A stretch of 64,000 bases of DNA from Streptomyces albospinus (GCF_014648695.1 NZ_BMRP01000030.1:16267-80266); one strand, 5' to 3'. Positions 6,945 through 15,588 are shown, counted from the stretch's first letter. Notes: generated by a model from the sequence alone, not told the origin. A program made the numbers and translations.

Positions 6945-8114
6945 CTACCGGCGGGGGTCGATCGCGCGTCGCAGCCGGGGCGTCAGCGGCCGTTCCACCC
7001 AGCGGTGCATCATCCACGCCAGTGTCAGCATCAGGCCGACGGTCAGCAGCAGCGTGGCGTACGAGGGCAGCCCGGCGCCGTGGTGCAGGGCGTGGATCAC
7101 GACCCAGCCCAGATGCTCGTGGACGAGGTAGAAGGGGTAGGTCAGCGCCCCGGCGACGGTCAGCCAGCGCCAGTTCGCCCGGTGCAGCTTGCCCAGCGCG
7201 ACGGCCGCGACCAGCGCGAAGCCCGCGGTGACGACGGCGACGATGCCGGCCGCCGAGCGGTAGGAGAAGGCGTGCACGGAGGCCGGGTGCCAGAGCCCGG
7301 CGACCGCGTAGTGCTGCCCGATCAGCCAGCTGACCAGCACGATCGTCCAGGCGACCGGGTCCCGCGGGCCGAAGCGGTGCAGCAGGTAGAGGCCGACCCC
7401 GCCGATGAAGAACGGGGCGTACTGCGGCATCAGCACGACGTTGAGGAACGGCTCGTGGGCCGACTGCGCCAGCGCCGCGGCCAGCGTCCAGCCCGCGCAG
7501 AAGAGGACCACCCGGCCGCGGGTGGCGCCCGGCAGGACCACGCACAGCGCGAAGAGCGCGTAGAACCGCATCTCGGCCCAGAGCGTCCAGCACACACCGA
7601 GGACGCGGTGCACGCCCAGCGGGTACTGGAGCATGGTCAGATTCGTCAGCACCTCGCTGGGCGAGAGCGCCTTGTAGGCCACCCACGGAAGCGTGAAGAC
7701 CGCGGTGACCAGAAGGATCGCGACCCAGTACGCCGGGTAGAGGCGGGATATCCGGGAGGCGACGAAGGAGCGCAGGGTCCGCCCCCAGCCGCTCAGGCAG
7801 ATCACGAAGCCGCTGATCACGAAGAAGATCTGCACACCCAGGCAGCCGTAGGCGAACAGCCCCGAGACGTACGGGAATTGGTGGGCCGGCGAGCCGCCCC
7901 AGGCGCGGGAGATGTCGCCGCTGCGGCCCCCGTAGTGGTACCCGGCGACCATCAGGGCGGCGATCAGCCGCAGCCCGTCCAGCGCGCGCAGCCGGGCGGC
8001 GCCGCCCTCCTTGCCGCGGCCCCGGGGTGCGGCGCTCGGCTCGGTGGCGGTGGCGGTGGCGGTGCGGTCCGGCGCCGCGGGGCGGATGCCGTTCGCCGGT
8101 GTGGTGGTGGTCAT
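6945..8114 (-). CDS. membrane acyltransferase (acyltransferase 3 family)
   Basis: 389 residues from ATG at 8114. After a Thr/Ala-rich N-terminus, LRALDGLRLIAALMVAGYHYGG gives the family start with the conserved His, and YGCLGVQIFFVISGFVICLSGWGR the second signature; about ten transmembrane segments follow, ending PFYLVHEHLGWVVI. Such proteins O-acetylate or O-acylate extracellular glycans. It overlaps the upstream gene by 4 bp (ATGA), so it is the last gene of the leftward arm of the glycopolymer cluster and probably decorates that polymer. Confidence 0.88.
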   Translation of the reverse strand: MTTTTPANGIRPAAPDRTATATATEPSAAPRGRGKEGGAARLRALDGLRLIAALMVAGYHYGGRSGDISRAWGGSPAHQFPYVSGLFAYGCLGVQIFFVISGFVICLSGWGRTLRSFVASRISRLYPAYWVAILLVTAVFTLPWVAYKALSPSEVLTNLTMLQYPLGVHRVLGVCWTLWAEMRFYALFALCVVLPGATRGRVVLFCAGWTLAAALAQSAHEPFLNVVLMPQYAPFFIGGVGLYLLHRFGPRDPVAWTIVLVSWLIGQHYAVAGLWHPASVHAFSYRSAAGIVAVVTAGFALVAAVALGKLHRANWRWLTVAGALTYPFYLVHEHLGWVVIHALHHGAGLPSYATLLLTVGLMLTLAWMMHRWVERPLTPRLRRAIDPRR

Positions 8115-9478
8115 CCGAAAGCGGCCCGCTTCTTCAGTCGGCGCTGTACGGCCCGTGCCCGGCGCGCGACCCGGCGGACGGTGGCGTTGCGCGGGATGAA
8201 CGACAGCTGGGAGGGGATCGCGCCGGGCAGCGCCAGCGCGGTGAGCCGGCGGCGCTTGAAGTAGCGCCGGGTGTACGGGTCGAGGTGGGCCGCGAGATAG
8301 CGCTCGGCGGCCGGGCGCAGCTGCGGGTAGATCTGGTGCTGCATCGCGTAGCCGACGGCGGTGACCAGGCCGTTGATGTTCTCCGCGGCGGTGGCGGCGC
8401 GCGGCTGCGGGCTCTGGTCGTCGAGGTCGGGCACCAGCGCGTCCACGATCGTCACCGGCACCCGGTTGCTGTTCTGGTACGGCGTCAGTCGTTCCAGCAG
8501 CAGCCCGGTACCGGTCCGCGCGACCGGCAGGCCGTAGAACGCGGAGGCGGTCAGCAGCGCGGTGGAGAAGCAGCCGACGACCAGCGCGGGCCGCATCCGC
8601 TGGTAGAGCACCTCGGCCAGGACCGGGCGGTCCAGCACCGTCAGGGAGATCTCCAGCTTCTCCGCCTCCCGCTCCAGCAGCTGCGACCAGCGGGCCGGCG
8701 CGGACGGATGCGGTTTGAAGACGATCTCGCGGTGGCCGCGCTCGACGGCACCGCGCACCATCCGCACATGCAGCTCCTCCTCCTCTTCGGGAGTGAGGAT
8801 GGACAGCGCCGAGAGGTACTGGCCCAGGAGCAGCGCGGCGCCCTCCGGTACGCCGTCCAGGTCCGTCGACTCGTCCGCATCCTCGGCGAGTTCGGCGAGC
8901 ACCTTGGTGAAGACCGCGGTCGGTACGGTCTCCGGCTCGACGTCGAACTCGGTGAGCAGCAGCGGCTTCAGCCCCGGGACGAGGTCCAGGTGGAGCAGCC
9001 GGTTGATGCGGGTGCCGACGAGCGGGTCGAGCTTGTTGCGGGTGGGGCCGTAGCTCATCAGCCCGTCCGCGTAGACGTCGACCGGCGCCTCCGGGAAGAG
9101 CTGGGCCAGCGCGAGGGCCGGGCTGACCTGGATGGACTCCACGACCAGCTCGACGCGGTCGTCGCCCAGGTCCCACAGCATCCTCAAGTACCGCTCCCAC
9201 AGCGGGACATCGTCCGCGCGCGGCGACCAGCCGCCGGGGTGGAACGGGCGGATCGTCTCGTTCCAGGACAGCACCCGGTCGAACCGGCCGCGCAGCCGCG
9301 CGAAGCCCGGCATGGTGTCCAGCGAGGCGGTGGTCTCCGGGGTCGTGGCGTTGTTGCTGAGCAGCAGCAGCCGGCGGTCGGCCGCGGGGAAGCAGTCCGC
9401 GTCCAGCGCGGCGGCCAGCGTCGCCGCGCCGTAGAGCGTCGACGCCAGGAAGATCTGGGTAGTGGGCCGGTTCGGCAT
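8111..9478 (-). CDS. polysialyltransferase-family glycosyltransferase
   Basis: 455 residues, ATG at 9478. Contains YADGLMSYGPTRNKLDPL (D/E-rich-G motif region), EIVFKPHPSAPARW (the HP motif of bacterial sialyltransferases) and VVGCFSTALLTASAFYG (S/T motif), in the order seen in alpha-2,8-polysialyltransferase-family proteins. It probably transfers a nonulosonic acid (Kdn in known Streptomyces teichulosonic acids) from CMP-sugar to the growing polymer. Its start overlaps the stop of the GT2 gene by 1 nt and its stop overlaps the acyltransferase start, indicating translational coupling. The homologue in S. coelicolor (SCO4879 region, from memory) belongs to the teichulosonic acid locus. Confidence 0.8.
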   Translation of the reverse strand: MPNRPTTQIFLASTLYGAATLAAALDADCFPAADRRLLLLSNNATTPETTASLDTMPGFARLRGRFDRVLSWNETIRPFHPGGWSPRADDVPLWERYLRMLWDLGDDRVELVVESIQVSPALALAQLFPEAPVDVYADGLMSYGPTRNKLDPLVGTRINRLLHLDLVPGLKPLLLTEFDVEPETVPTAVFTKVLAELAEDADESTDLDGVPEGAALLLGQYLSALSILTPEEEEELHVRMVRGAVERGHREIVFKPHPSAPARWSQLLEREAEKLEISLTVLDRPVLAEVLYQRMRPALVVGCFSTALLTASAFYGLPVARTGTGLLLERLTPYQNSNRVPVTIVDALVPDLDDQSPQPRAATAAENINGLVTAVGYAMQHQIYPQLRPAAERYLAAHLDPYTRRYFKRRRLTALALPGAIPSQLSFIPRNATVRRVARRARAVQRRLKKRAAFG

Positions 9479-10455
9479 CAGGCGGCGACCTCCGCCGGGA
9501 CAGGGCGGCGGCGCAGCCGCCGCAGCCGGGACGCGCGCTGCACATCCATCGAATCCAGGGCGTCCTTCAGTACGTCCTGCGGCATGCGTTTCATGGCCGC
9601 CGCGCTCATCGCGCGCAATTTACGGGCCACCGGCGGCTCGAATCGTTCGATCGAACCGAGGTGGTGGGAAATGATCGCGCAATAGGTGCGCACCGCTTTG
9701 GGCAGCAGCAGATGCGCATCGCGATCCTGTGCGGTTTCCTCGATCACCTGATCGAAAGCGCGGATGAAGTCCAATTGCCGTACGTCTCCGATCTGGGTCA
9801 GCGACGACGCCACTCCGCGCCGGTAGAAAACCCCGAGCAGGCCGGTCACCGCCATGGATTCCGCCTCGCGGTGCAGCCGCCAGATCCACGGGCGGTCCTC
9901 CGCGGTGCGCAGTCCGTCCCGGAAATGCAGCACTCCGGCGTCCAGCAGCCGGCGGTGGTAGATGCCGGCCCAGGCGTAGGCGTAGTCGACCGAGGTGGAG
10001 CGGTCCGTGGGCAGGATCGCCGCCCGGGGGTCCATCACCACTCCGCGCCGGCCGTGCGGGACCCGGTGCACGGTGCGCGCCTTGGCGGTGCACTGGACAT
10101 GGTCCGTGCGGACGAAGTCGCACCCCAACTCCTCGATCACGCCGAGGAGTTCGGGGAGGTATCCGGGCTCCAGCCAGTCGTCGCCGTCGAGGAAGGTGAC
10201 GTACTCGCCGCGGGCCGCGTCCAGTCCGGTGTTGCGGGCGGTGGCCAGGCCGCCGTTCTTCTCGTGCCGCAGTACCCGGGCGCCCGGCAGCTCGCGCCCG
10301 GCGCGCGCGAGGATCTGCGGGGTCTCGTCGCGTGAACAATCGTCGACGAGCAGGAATTCGAAGTCCTCGCGAGAGTTTGCCGCCAGGCTTTTCAGGGTGT
10401 CGGGCGCGTATGTCTGCACGTTGTAGAACGGCACGATGACGGAGAGCTTAACCAC
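9478..10455 (-). CDS. family 2 glycosyltransferase
   Basis: 325 residues from GTG at 10455 (VVKLSVIVPFYNV). GT-A fold signatures: FEFLLVDDCSRDETPQIL, GLATARNTGLDAARGEYVTFLDGDDWLEPGYL (DxD-like DGDD). A longer form from ATG 10485 adds ten residues absent from the usual family start, so GTG was chosen. First gene of the leftward arm of the glycopolymer cluster; likely adds the neutral sugar (galactose in the S. coelicolor polymer) that alternates with or primes the nonulosonic acid. Donor and acceptor are inferred. Confidence 0.85.
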   Translation of the reverse strand: MVKLSVIVPFYNVQTYAPDTLKSLAANSREDFEFLLVDDCSRDETPQILARAGRELPGARVLRHEKNGGLATARNTGLDAARGEYVTFLDGDDWLEPGYLPELLGVIEELGCDFVRTDHVQCTAKARTVHRVPHGRRGVVMDPRAAILPTDRSTSVDYAYAWAGIYHRRLLDAGVLHFRDGLRTAEDRPWIWRLHREAESMAVTGLLGVFYRRGVASSLTQIGDVRQLDFIRAFDQVIEETAQDRDAHLLLPKAVRTYCAIISHHLGSIERFEPPVARKLRAMSAAAMKRMPQDVLKDALDSMDVQRASRLRRLRRRPVPAEVAA

Positions 10456-10643
10456 CCGCGTGACGTTAGGTCCGGCGCCCGGCATTCGTCTTGACGCGGT
10501 GCGTACTTCGCGGTGAACGAAGAATGGCGGGATGGTTAACCGGCTCGATAATCGGTCGGGTTCGGTATCCGTCGGCGCGCTGTTAACCCTTTGTTGCTTC
10601 CCAGTTGGCCCGCCGACCCACGGGCCTTCCTAGCGTCTTCGAC
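10456..10643. promoter_or_regulatory. divergent promoter region of glycopolymer cluster
   Basis: 188-bp AT-enriched gap between the two arms. GTTAACC occurs twice (within 10534-10541 and 10582-10588, 48 bp apart). TAGCGT at 10631-10636 followed by 7 nt and the GTG at 10644 has the leaderless-promoter geometry, with TTGGCC at 10605-10610 as a weak -35. Confidence 0.5.
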
Positions 10644-12008
10644 GTGCCATCACGTACCGAATCCTCGCTGCGGGTCGCGGTGCTCGCCGACTCGGACACC
10701 CGGTGGAAATGGGGCGCTTTGACAGCGTACCGCCTCCAACCGGGCAGCCGGCTCGACGGCTATCTGCTCCGCGGTCGTGCCACCCCCACGGTCCGCCAGC
10801 TCGACGAGGTCGGCGCCCGTGCGGACGCGCTGCGGGAAATCAGGGGAGTCGACTTCCTGGACGTGATGGAGCGCGCCGCGCGCGGCGCCGGCCCGGACCG
10901 CTGCGACGTCGTGGTGCTGGCCTGCGTGGGCGGCGCGGTGCAGGCGATGCTGCACGGCCTCGCCCACGCCTGGCGGGGTGCACGGCGCCGCCCCGTCGTC
11001 GTCACCGGTTACGTCGGTGTGGTCTACGAGAAGCTCGCCGACGGGCTGCTGCTGCGGCACGGCGCGGATGTGGTGCTCGCCAACTCCCGCCATGACGCGG
11101 ACCGGTTCCGCGCGGTCTACCACGGAGTGGGAGCCGCCACCGGCAGCGTCGTGGAGTGCGCGCTGCCGTTCCTCGGCGGCACGCCCTACGCCGGCGAACA
11201 CCACCCGTACACCGTGGTGTTCGCCGCCCAGCCGTCCGTCCCGGACAACCGTGCCGACCGAACATACCTGCTGCGCCGAGCAGTTGAGCACGCCCGCCGG
11301 CACCCCGACCGCGAGGTGCTGATCAAGCTCCGCAGCAGGCCCGGCGAGCACACCACGCACATCGAGGAACTGCCGTACCAGAAGCTCGCCGCGAAGATCC
11401 CCGGCGGCCTGCCCGCCAACTGCCGCCTGGTGTACGGGAACATGGGCGAGGTCCTGGATCGCACCGACCTGATGGTCACGGTCAGCTCCACCGCCGCCCT
11501 GGAGTCGCTGCACCGCGGCATCCCCACCGCGGTCCTCACCGACCTCGGCATCCGCGAGGCGCTCGGCAACCACCACTTCCTCGGCTCCGGCTGCCTCGTC
11601 TCCTGGGACGCACTCGACGCCGGCCGCCGCCCGGTGCCGGCCCCGACGTGGCTGGCCCGCCAGGGAGTCGCCGCGTCCGGCACCCCCGGCACCACCCCGC
11701 ACGACGCGTACGAGCACGCCTTCGATGTCGCCCGCGACCGGGTCGACGAGCTGCGCACCGCCGACCGGCTGCCGCCGATCACCCCGTACTACACACCCCG
11801 CACCGCCCCCGGCTACCTCCCCGGCATCCTGGCCCGCTACGGCCTCGACCCGCAGGGCGCGCCGCTCACCGGGCACACCGAGGAGCCCGCGGAGGCCGGC
11901 GGGCTGCGCCGGATCGCCCGCGACACGGTCCGCGAGGCCGCCCGCGGCGCCTACCGGCACGGGGTCCAGCGCGTCGCGCCCGCCATCCGCCGCTGGGGGC
12001 AGCTGTGA
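10644..12008 (+). CDS. DUF6716-type putative glycosyltransferase
   Basis: 454 residues from GTG at 10644, chosen because TAGCGT lies 7 nt upstream (leaderless geometry); a TTG at 10605 is possible. VAVLADSDTRWKWGALTA opens the first Rossmann-like domain; VVVTGYVGVVYEKLADGLLLRHGADVVLANS and EVLIKLRSRPGEHTTH (HP-motif-like position) and LMVTVSSTAALESLHRGIPTAVLTDLG (SST motif) match a GT-B sialyltransferase-like layout. I recognise the family as the DUF6716 proteins of actinobacterial nonulosonate loci. First gene of the rightward operon, 35 bp before the CMP-sugar synthetase. Confidence 0.72.
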   Translation: MPSRTESSLRVAVLADSDTRWKWGALTAYRLQPGSRLDGYLLRGRATPTVRQLDEVGARADALREIRGVDFLDVMERAARGAGPDRCDVVVLACVGGAVQAMLHGLAHAWRGARRRPVVVTGYVGVVYEKLADGLLLRHGADVVLANSRHDADRFRAVYHGVGAATGSVVECALPFLGGTPYAGEHHPYTVVFAAQPSVPDNRADRTYLLRRAVEHARRHPDREVLIKLRSRPGEHTTHIEELPYQKLAAKIPGGLPANCRLVYGNMGEVLDRTDLMVTVSSTAALESLHRGIPTAVLTDLGIREALGNHHFLGSGCLVSWDALDAGRRPVPAPTWLARQGVAASGTPGTTPHDAYEHAFDVARDRVDELRTADRLPPITPYYTPRTAPGYLPGILARYGLDPQGAPLTGHTEEPAEAGGLRRIARDTVREAARGAYRHGVQRVAPAIRRWGQL

Positions 12009-12043
12009 CCGTCCCCCGCTCCCGCCCGACGAAGGAGTTCGCA

Positions 12044-13288
12044 ATGCACCCCACCGTGGTGGCCGTCATCCCCGCCCGCGGCGGCTCCAAGGGCGTACCG
12101 GCCAAGAACCTCGCCGCCGTCGGGGGAGTGCCCCTGGTGGCCCGCGCGGTCCGCGAGTGCCGGGCCGCCCGGCTGGTCACCGACGTGGTCGTCTCCACCG
12201 ACGACGCCGGGATCGCGGCAGCCGCGCGTGGCGCCGGCGCCATCGTCATACGCCGCCCCGGCGAGATCGCCGGTGACACCGCCACCAGCGAGGCCGCGGT
12301 ACGGCACGCCATGGACGCCTACGAGCAGGAGCAGGGCCGGCCGGTCGACGCGGTGCTGCTGGTCCAGTGCACCAGCCCGTTCCTGGTCCGCGAGGACATC
12401 GACGCGGTGGCCGCCGCGGTGGTCGAGGGCGGCGCGGACAGCGCGCTGACCGTGGCCCCCTTCCACGGCTTCGTCTGGCGGGACGCCGAGCCCGATGACC
12501 CCGCCGACCCCGAGGCCCCGGAGGCCACCGGCGGCTTCGGCGTCAACCACGACAAGTCCTTCCGGCCGCGCCGCCAGGACCGCCCGCAGGACCTGCTGGA
12601 GACCGGCGCCGCCTACGCCATGGACGCGGCCGGCTTCCGCATCAGCGGCCACCGCTTCTTCGGCCGTACGGAACTGGTCCGCACCGACCCCGCCCGGGTG
12701 CTGGAGATCGACGATCCGCACGACCTGGCCCGCGCCCGCGCGCTCGCCCCGCTGCTGGACGCCTCTCCCCCAAGCACTCCGTGCAGGGGGTACCCCCAGG
12801 CTTCGAGGGCGCTTCCGACGAGGGACGACATCGACGCCGTCGTCCTCGACTTCGACGGCACCCAGACCGACGACCGGGTGCTGATCGACGCCGACGGACG
12901 GGAGACCGTGGCCGTGCACCGCGGGGACGGCCTCGGGATCGCCGCGCTGCGCAAGGCGGAACTGCACCTGCTGATCCTCTCCACCGAGCAGAACCCGGTG
13001 GTGGCCGCCCGCGCCCGCAAGCTCAAGGTGCCGGTGCTGCACGGCATCGACCGCAAGGACCTCGCCCTCAAGCAGTGGTGCGAGGAGGCCGGTGTGCAGC
13101 CCGAGCGGGTGCTCTACGTCGGCAACGACGTCAATGACCTGCCGTGCTTCGACCTCGTCGGCTGGCCGGTCGCGGTCGCCTCGGCGCACGACGCGGTGCG
13201 CGGCGCGGCCCGCGCGGTCACCGCGACGCCCGGCGGCAGCGGCGCCATCCGCGAGATCGCCGGCTGGCTTCTCGGCCCCTCCCTGTGA
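12044..13288 (+). CDS. bifunctional CMP-nonulosonate synthetase / HAD phosphatase fusion
   Basis: 414 residues, ATG at 12044 with GAAGGAG at 12031-12037. Residues 1-235 are a CMP-sialate/KDO cytidylyltransferase (IPARGGSKGVPAKN at 9-22, LLVQCTSPFL, LETGAAYAM). Residues about 262-414 are a KdsC-like HAD phosphatase (VVLDFDGTQTDD at 267-277, LLILSTEQN, YVGNDVNDL). Known Kdn synthesis needs a 9-phosphate phosphatase and CMP-Kdn synthetase, so the fusion would cover the two steps after the NeuB-type synthase. The interdomain linker is encoded by a palindromic repeat element (12763-12797). It resembles SCO4881 of the S. coelicolor teichulosonic acid region (from memory). Confidence 0.86.
   Translation: MHPTVVAVIPARGGSKGVPAKNLAAVGGVPLVARAVRECRAARLVTDVVVSTDDAGIAAAARGAGAIVIRRPGEIAGDTATSEAAVRHAMDAYEQEQGRPVDAVLLVQCTSPFLVREDIDAVAAAVVEGGADSALTVAPFHGFVWRDAEPDDPADPEAPEATGGFGVNHDKSFRPRRQDRPQDLLETGAAYAMDAAGFRISGHRFFGRTELVRTDPARVLEIDDPHDLARARALAPLLDASPPSTPCRGYPQASRALPTRDDIDAVVLDFDGTQTDDRVLIDADGRETVAVHRGDGLGIAALRKAELHLLILSTEQNPVVAARARKLKVPVLHGIDRKDLALKQWCEEAGVQPERVLYVGNDVNDLPCFDLVGWPVAVASAHDAVRGAARAVTATPGGSGAIREIAGWLLGPSL
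12763..12797. repeat. Streptomyces palindromic repeat element, copy 2
   Basis: TCCCCC-aa-GCAC-tcc-GTGC-a-GGGGG followed by TACCCCCA, the same stem-then-GGTACCCCCA layout as 1437-1467. It lies in frame within the linker of the CMP-sugar synthetase/phosphatase fusion and encodes about residues 240-251. Confidence 0.65.
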
Positions 13289-13385
13289 CGCCGTTACAGC
13301 GCCCGCCCGCCACGACCGCCACCCCGTTGCCCACTCCCGTGACCCACCCCTATACCGCCCCCGTACCAGAGCAGAGGAACCTCCC

Positions 13386-14336
13386 ATGAGCAGCAACTCC
13401 CGTCTCCGCGCCCTCGGTGACCGCCTCGCCGGCCCCGGCCGCCCCGTCTACGTCACCGGCGAGATCGGCATCAACCACAACGGCGACCTGGAGAACGCGT
13501 TCGCGCTGATCGACGCCGCCGCCGACGCCGGCTGCGACGCGGTCAAGTTCCAGAAGCGGACCCCGGAGATCTGCACCCCGCGCGACCAGTGGGACATCGA
13601 GCGCGACACCCCCTGGGGCCGGATGACCTACATCGACTACCGCCACCGCGTGGAGTTCGACGAGGACGGCTACCGCGCCATCGACGAGTACTGCAACAAG
13701 CGCGGCATCGCCTGGTTCGCCTCCCCCTGGGACGTCGAGTCCGTCGCCTTCCTGGAGAAGTTCGACGTCCCCTGCTACAAGGTCGCCTCCGCCTCGCTCA
13801 CCGACGACGAGCTGCTGCGCGCCATGCGCGCCACCGGCCGCACCGTCATCCTGTCGACCGGCATGTCGACCCCCCGGCAGATCCGGCACGCCGTCGAGGT
13901 CCTGGGCAGCGACAACATCCTGCTCTGCCACGCCACCAGCACCTACCCGGCCAAGGCCGAAGAGCTCAACCTCCGCATGATCCACACCCTCCAGGCCGAG
14001 TACCCCAACGTCCCGATCGGCTACAGCGGCCACGAGACCGGCCTCCAGACCACCCTCGCCGCGGTCGCCCTCGGCGCCACCTTCATCGAGCGGCACATCA
14101 CCCTCGACCGCGCCATGTGGGGCTCCGACCAGGCCGCGTCCGTCGAGCCGCAGGGTCTGACCCGCCTGGTCCGCGACATCCGCACCATCGAGGAGTCCCT
14201 CGGCGACGGCGTCAAGAAGGTCTACGAGAGCGAGCTGGGCCCGATGAAGAAGCTGCGCCGGGTCGCCGGCGTGGTCGCCGAGGCGGAGGCCACCGAGGCC
14301 GCCGAGGCCGCCGACCGTGCACCGGCGACCGTCTGA
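13386..14336 (+). CDS. NeuB-family nonulosonate (sialate/Kdn) synthase lacking SAF domain
   Basis: 316 residues, ATG at 13386 with AGAGGA just upstream. TIM-barrel NeuB signatures: VTGEIGINHNGDLENAFALIDAA, CDAVKFQKR, YKVASASLTDDELL, ILSTGMSTPRQI, LCHATSTYPAK, IGYSGHETG, ERHITLDRAMWGSDQAASVEP. It condenses phosphoenolpyruvate with a hexose (mannose-6-phosphate for Kdn-9-P, ManNAc types for sialate). Typical NeuB proteins carry a C-terminal SAF/antifreeze-like domain of about 60 residues; here the barrel is followed only by an Ala/Glu-rich tail. It matches SCO4882 of S. coelicolor, implicated in teichulosonic acid synthesis (from memory). Confidence 0.88.
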   Translation: MSSNSRLRALGDRLAGPGRPVYVTGEIGINHNGDLENAFALIDAAADAGCDAVKFQKRTPEICTPRDQWDIERDTPWGRMTYIDYRHRVEFDEDGYRAIDEYCNKRGIAWFASPWDVESVAFLEKFDVPCYKVASASLTDDELLRAMRATGRTVILSTGMSTPRQIRHAVEVLGSDNILLCHATSTYPAKAEELNLRMIHTLQAEYPNVPIGYSGHETGLQTTLAAVALGATFIERHITLDRAMWGSDQAASVEPQGLTRLVRDIRTIEESLGDGVKKVYESELGPMKKLRRVAGVVAEAEATEAAEAADRAPATV

Positions 14337-14358
14337 CGGACTGACAGGAGTTCCGGAC

Positions 14359-15588
14359 GTGAGCTCACCCGAAGGGACCCGCGCCGAGCCGCCCGCAGCC
14401 GGCGCGCCGGTCCCGCCCCAGGAGACGGCGGGGACTCCCGCCCGCCGTCTCCTCGGGGTCCCCCGCCAGCGAAAGAGATCAGTGCCCTCGGGAGACGCGC
14501 CCCCCATGCCCGCTTCGGACACCGCCGGCGACACCGCCACCCTCGCCTTCGTCGAGAGCCCGGTGCAGCTGCTGAACGTCCTCGAATGGGCCCACGCCGA
14601 CCGGGCCGGCGCGCTCACCGTCGTCGTGCTCGCCCCGCACGACCCGATGACCCGCGGCCAGCTGCGCCGGATGGCCGAACTCGCCCGCGACGAAGGCCAT
14701 ACCGTCCGCTGGGAAGAGGCCCGCGGCGGTGCGACCGCGCCGCTGCGCACCGTCGGCGGACTGACCGGGCACCTGCGCCGCGCCCACCGCATCGTCATCG
14801 GCGACCCGTTCTCCCGCTACGTCCAGCTCCTCCTCGGCCTCGTCCGGGCCCGCGACATCGTGGTGGTCGACGACGGCACCGCCACCATGGAGTTCATCTC
14901 CCAACTCGCCCGCGGCGAACGGCTGGTGCGCTGGCACCGGCACGGCAGCGGACGCCGCCCGCGCGATCTGCTGTTCGCCCCGTTCGCCGCCACCGCCCGC
15001 CGCCGGCTCACCCCGGGGCCCGAGGACGCCCGGCGCCGCCGCACCGTCGCCCTCTTCAGCTCGATGCCGGTCGAGGCGCCAACGGGCATACAGATCCAGG
15101 CCAACGAGTTCGCCTGGATGCGCGGGCGCTTCGGCCCGCCCCGCCCCACCCGCACCGCCGACATCGTGGGCACCTCGCTGGTGGAGACCGGAGTCGTTGA
15201 CGCCGACCGCTACCTGGAGGCGGTCGCCGCCCTGGCCCGGACGCACGGCGCCACCCGCTACTTCGCCCACCGCCGCGAACGCCCCGGCAAACTCCGCCGC
15301 CTGGCCACCGAGACCGGCCTGGAGGTGGTGCGCCCCGACCTGCCCCTGGAACTCATCGCCCGCCGCGGGCCCATCGGCCGGTTGATCCTCAGCTTCCCGT
15401 CCACCGTCGTCCACACCCTGCCGCTGGCCCTCCAGGGCACCGGCGTCGAGGTCGCCGTCTGCGACATCGACCCCGCCTGGCTCACCGCCAACGCCTCGCC
15501 GCGCGCCCAGGGTTTCCTCGACGACGTCACCGGCACCGCCCGCGACGTGCGGCGACTGCCGCCCGCCGAAAGCGACGCGGCGCCGTAA
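14359..15588 (+). CDS. sialyltransferase-like protein of the nonulosonate cluster
   Basis: 409 residues from GTG at 14359, with CAGGAG at 14345-14350. The first about 50 residues are Pro/Ala-rich and contain an inverted repeat; an alternative ATG at 14506 starts just before the conserved domain (TLAFVESPVQLLNVLEW). Three motifs in order suggest a GT52/GT38-like sialyltransferase fold: DIVVVDDGTATMEF (D/E-D/E-G), RYFAHRRERPGKL (HP-motif position but His-Arg), and LILSFPSTVVHTLPL (S/T motif). Last gene of the rightward operon, 22 bp after the NeuB-type gene. Likely transfers Kdn or a similar acid; function is inferred from motifs and neighbours. Confidence 0.65.
   Translation: MSSPEGTRAEPPAAGAPVPPQETAGTPARRLLGVPRQRKRSVPSGDAPPMPASDTAGDTATLAFVESPVQLLNVLEWAHADRAGALTVVVLAPHDPMTRGQLRRMAELARDEGHTVRWEEARGGATAPLRTVGGLTGHLRRAHRIVIGDPFSRYVQLLLGLVRARDIVVVDDGTATMEFISQLARGERLVRWHRHGSGRRPRDLLFAPFAATARRRLTPGPEDARRRRTVALFSSMPVEAPTGIQIQANEFAWMRGRFGPPRPTRTADIVGTSLVETGVVDADRYLEAVAALARTHGATRYFAHRRERPGKLRRLATETGLEVVRPDLPLELIARRGPIGRLILSFPSTVVHTLPLALQGTGVEVAVCDIDPAWLTANASPRAQGFLDDVTGTARDVRRLPPAESDAAP
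14418..14458. repeat. long inverted repeat inside CDS
   Basis: GGAGACGGCGGG and its complement CCCGCCGTCTCC, extended on both sides by C4/G4 runs with a single-base bulge and a loop of about 6 nt. It falls within the Pro-rich N-terminal codons of the sialyltransferase-like gene, between its two possible starts, and could form a strong mRNA hairpin. Confidence 0.55.

Noticed and set aside
6945..9545. Continuous 866-codon minus frame covering acyltransferase and more
   Set aside because: The part beyond 8114 is the wrong frame of the polysialyltransferase gene; the acyltransferase starts at the ATGA overlap at 8114.
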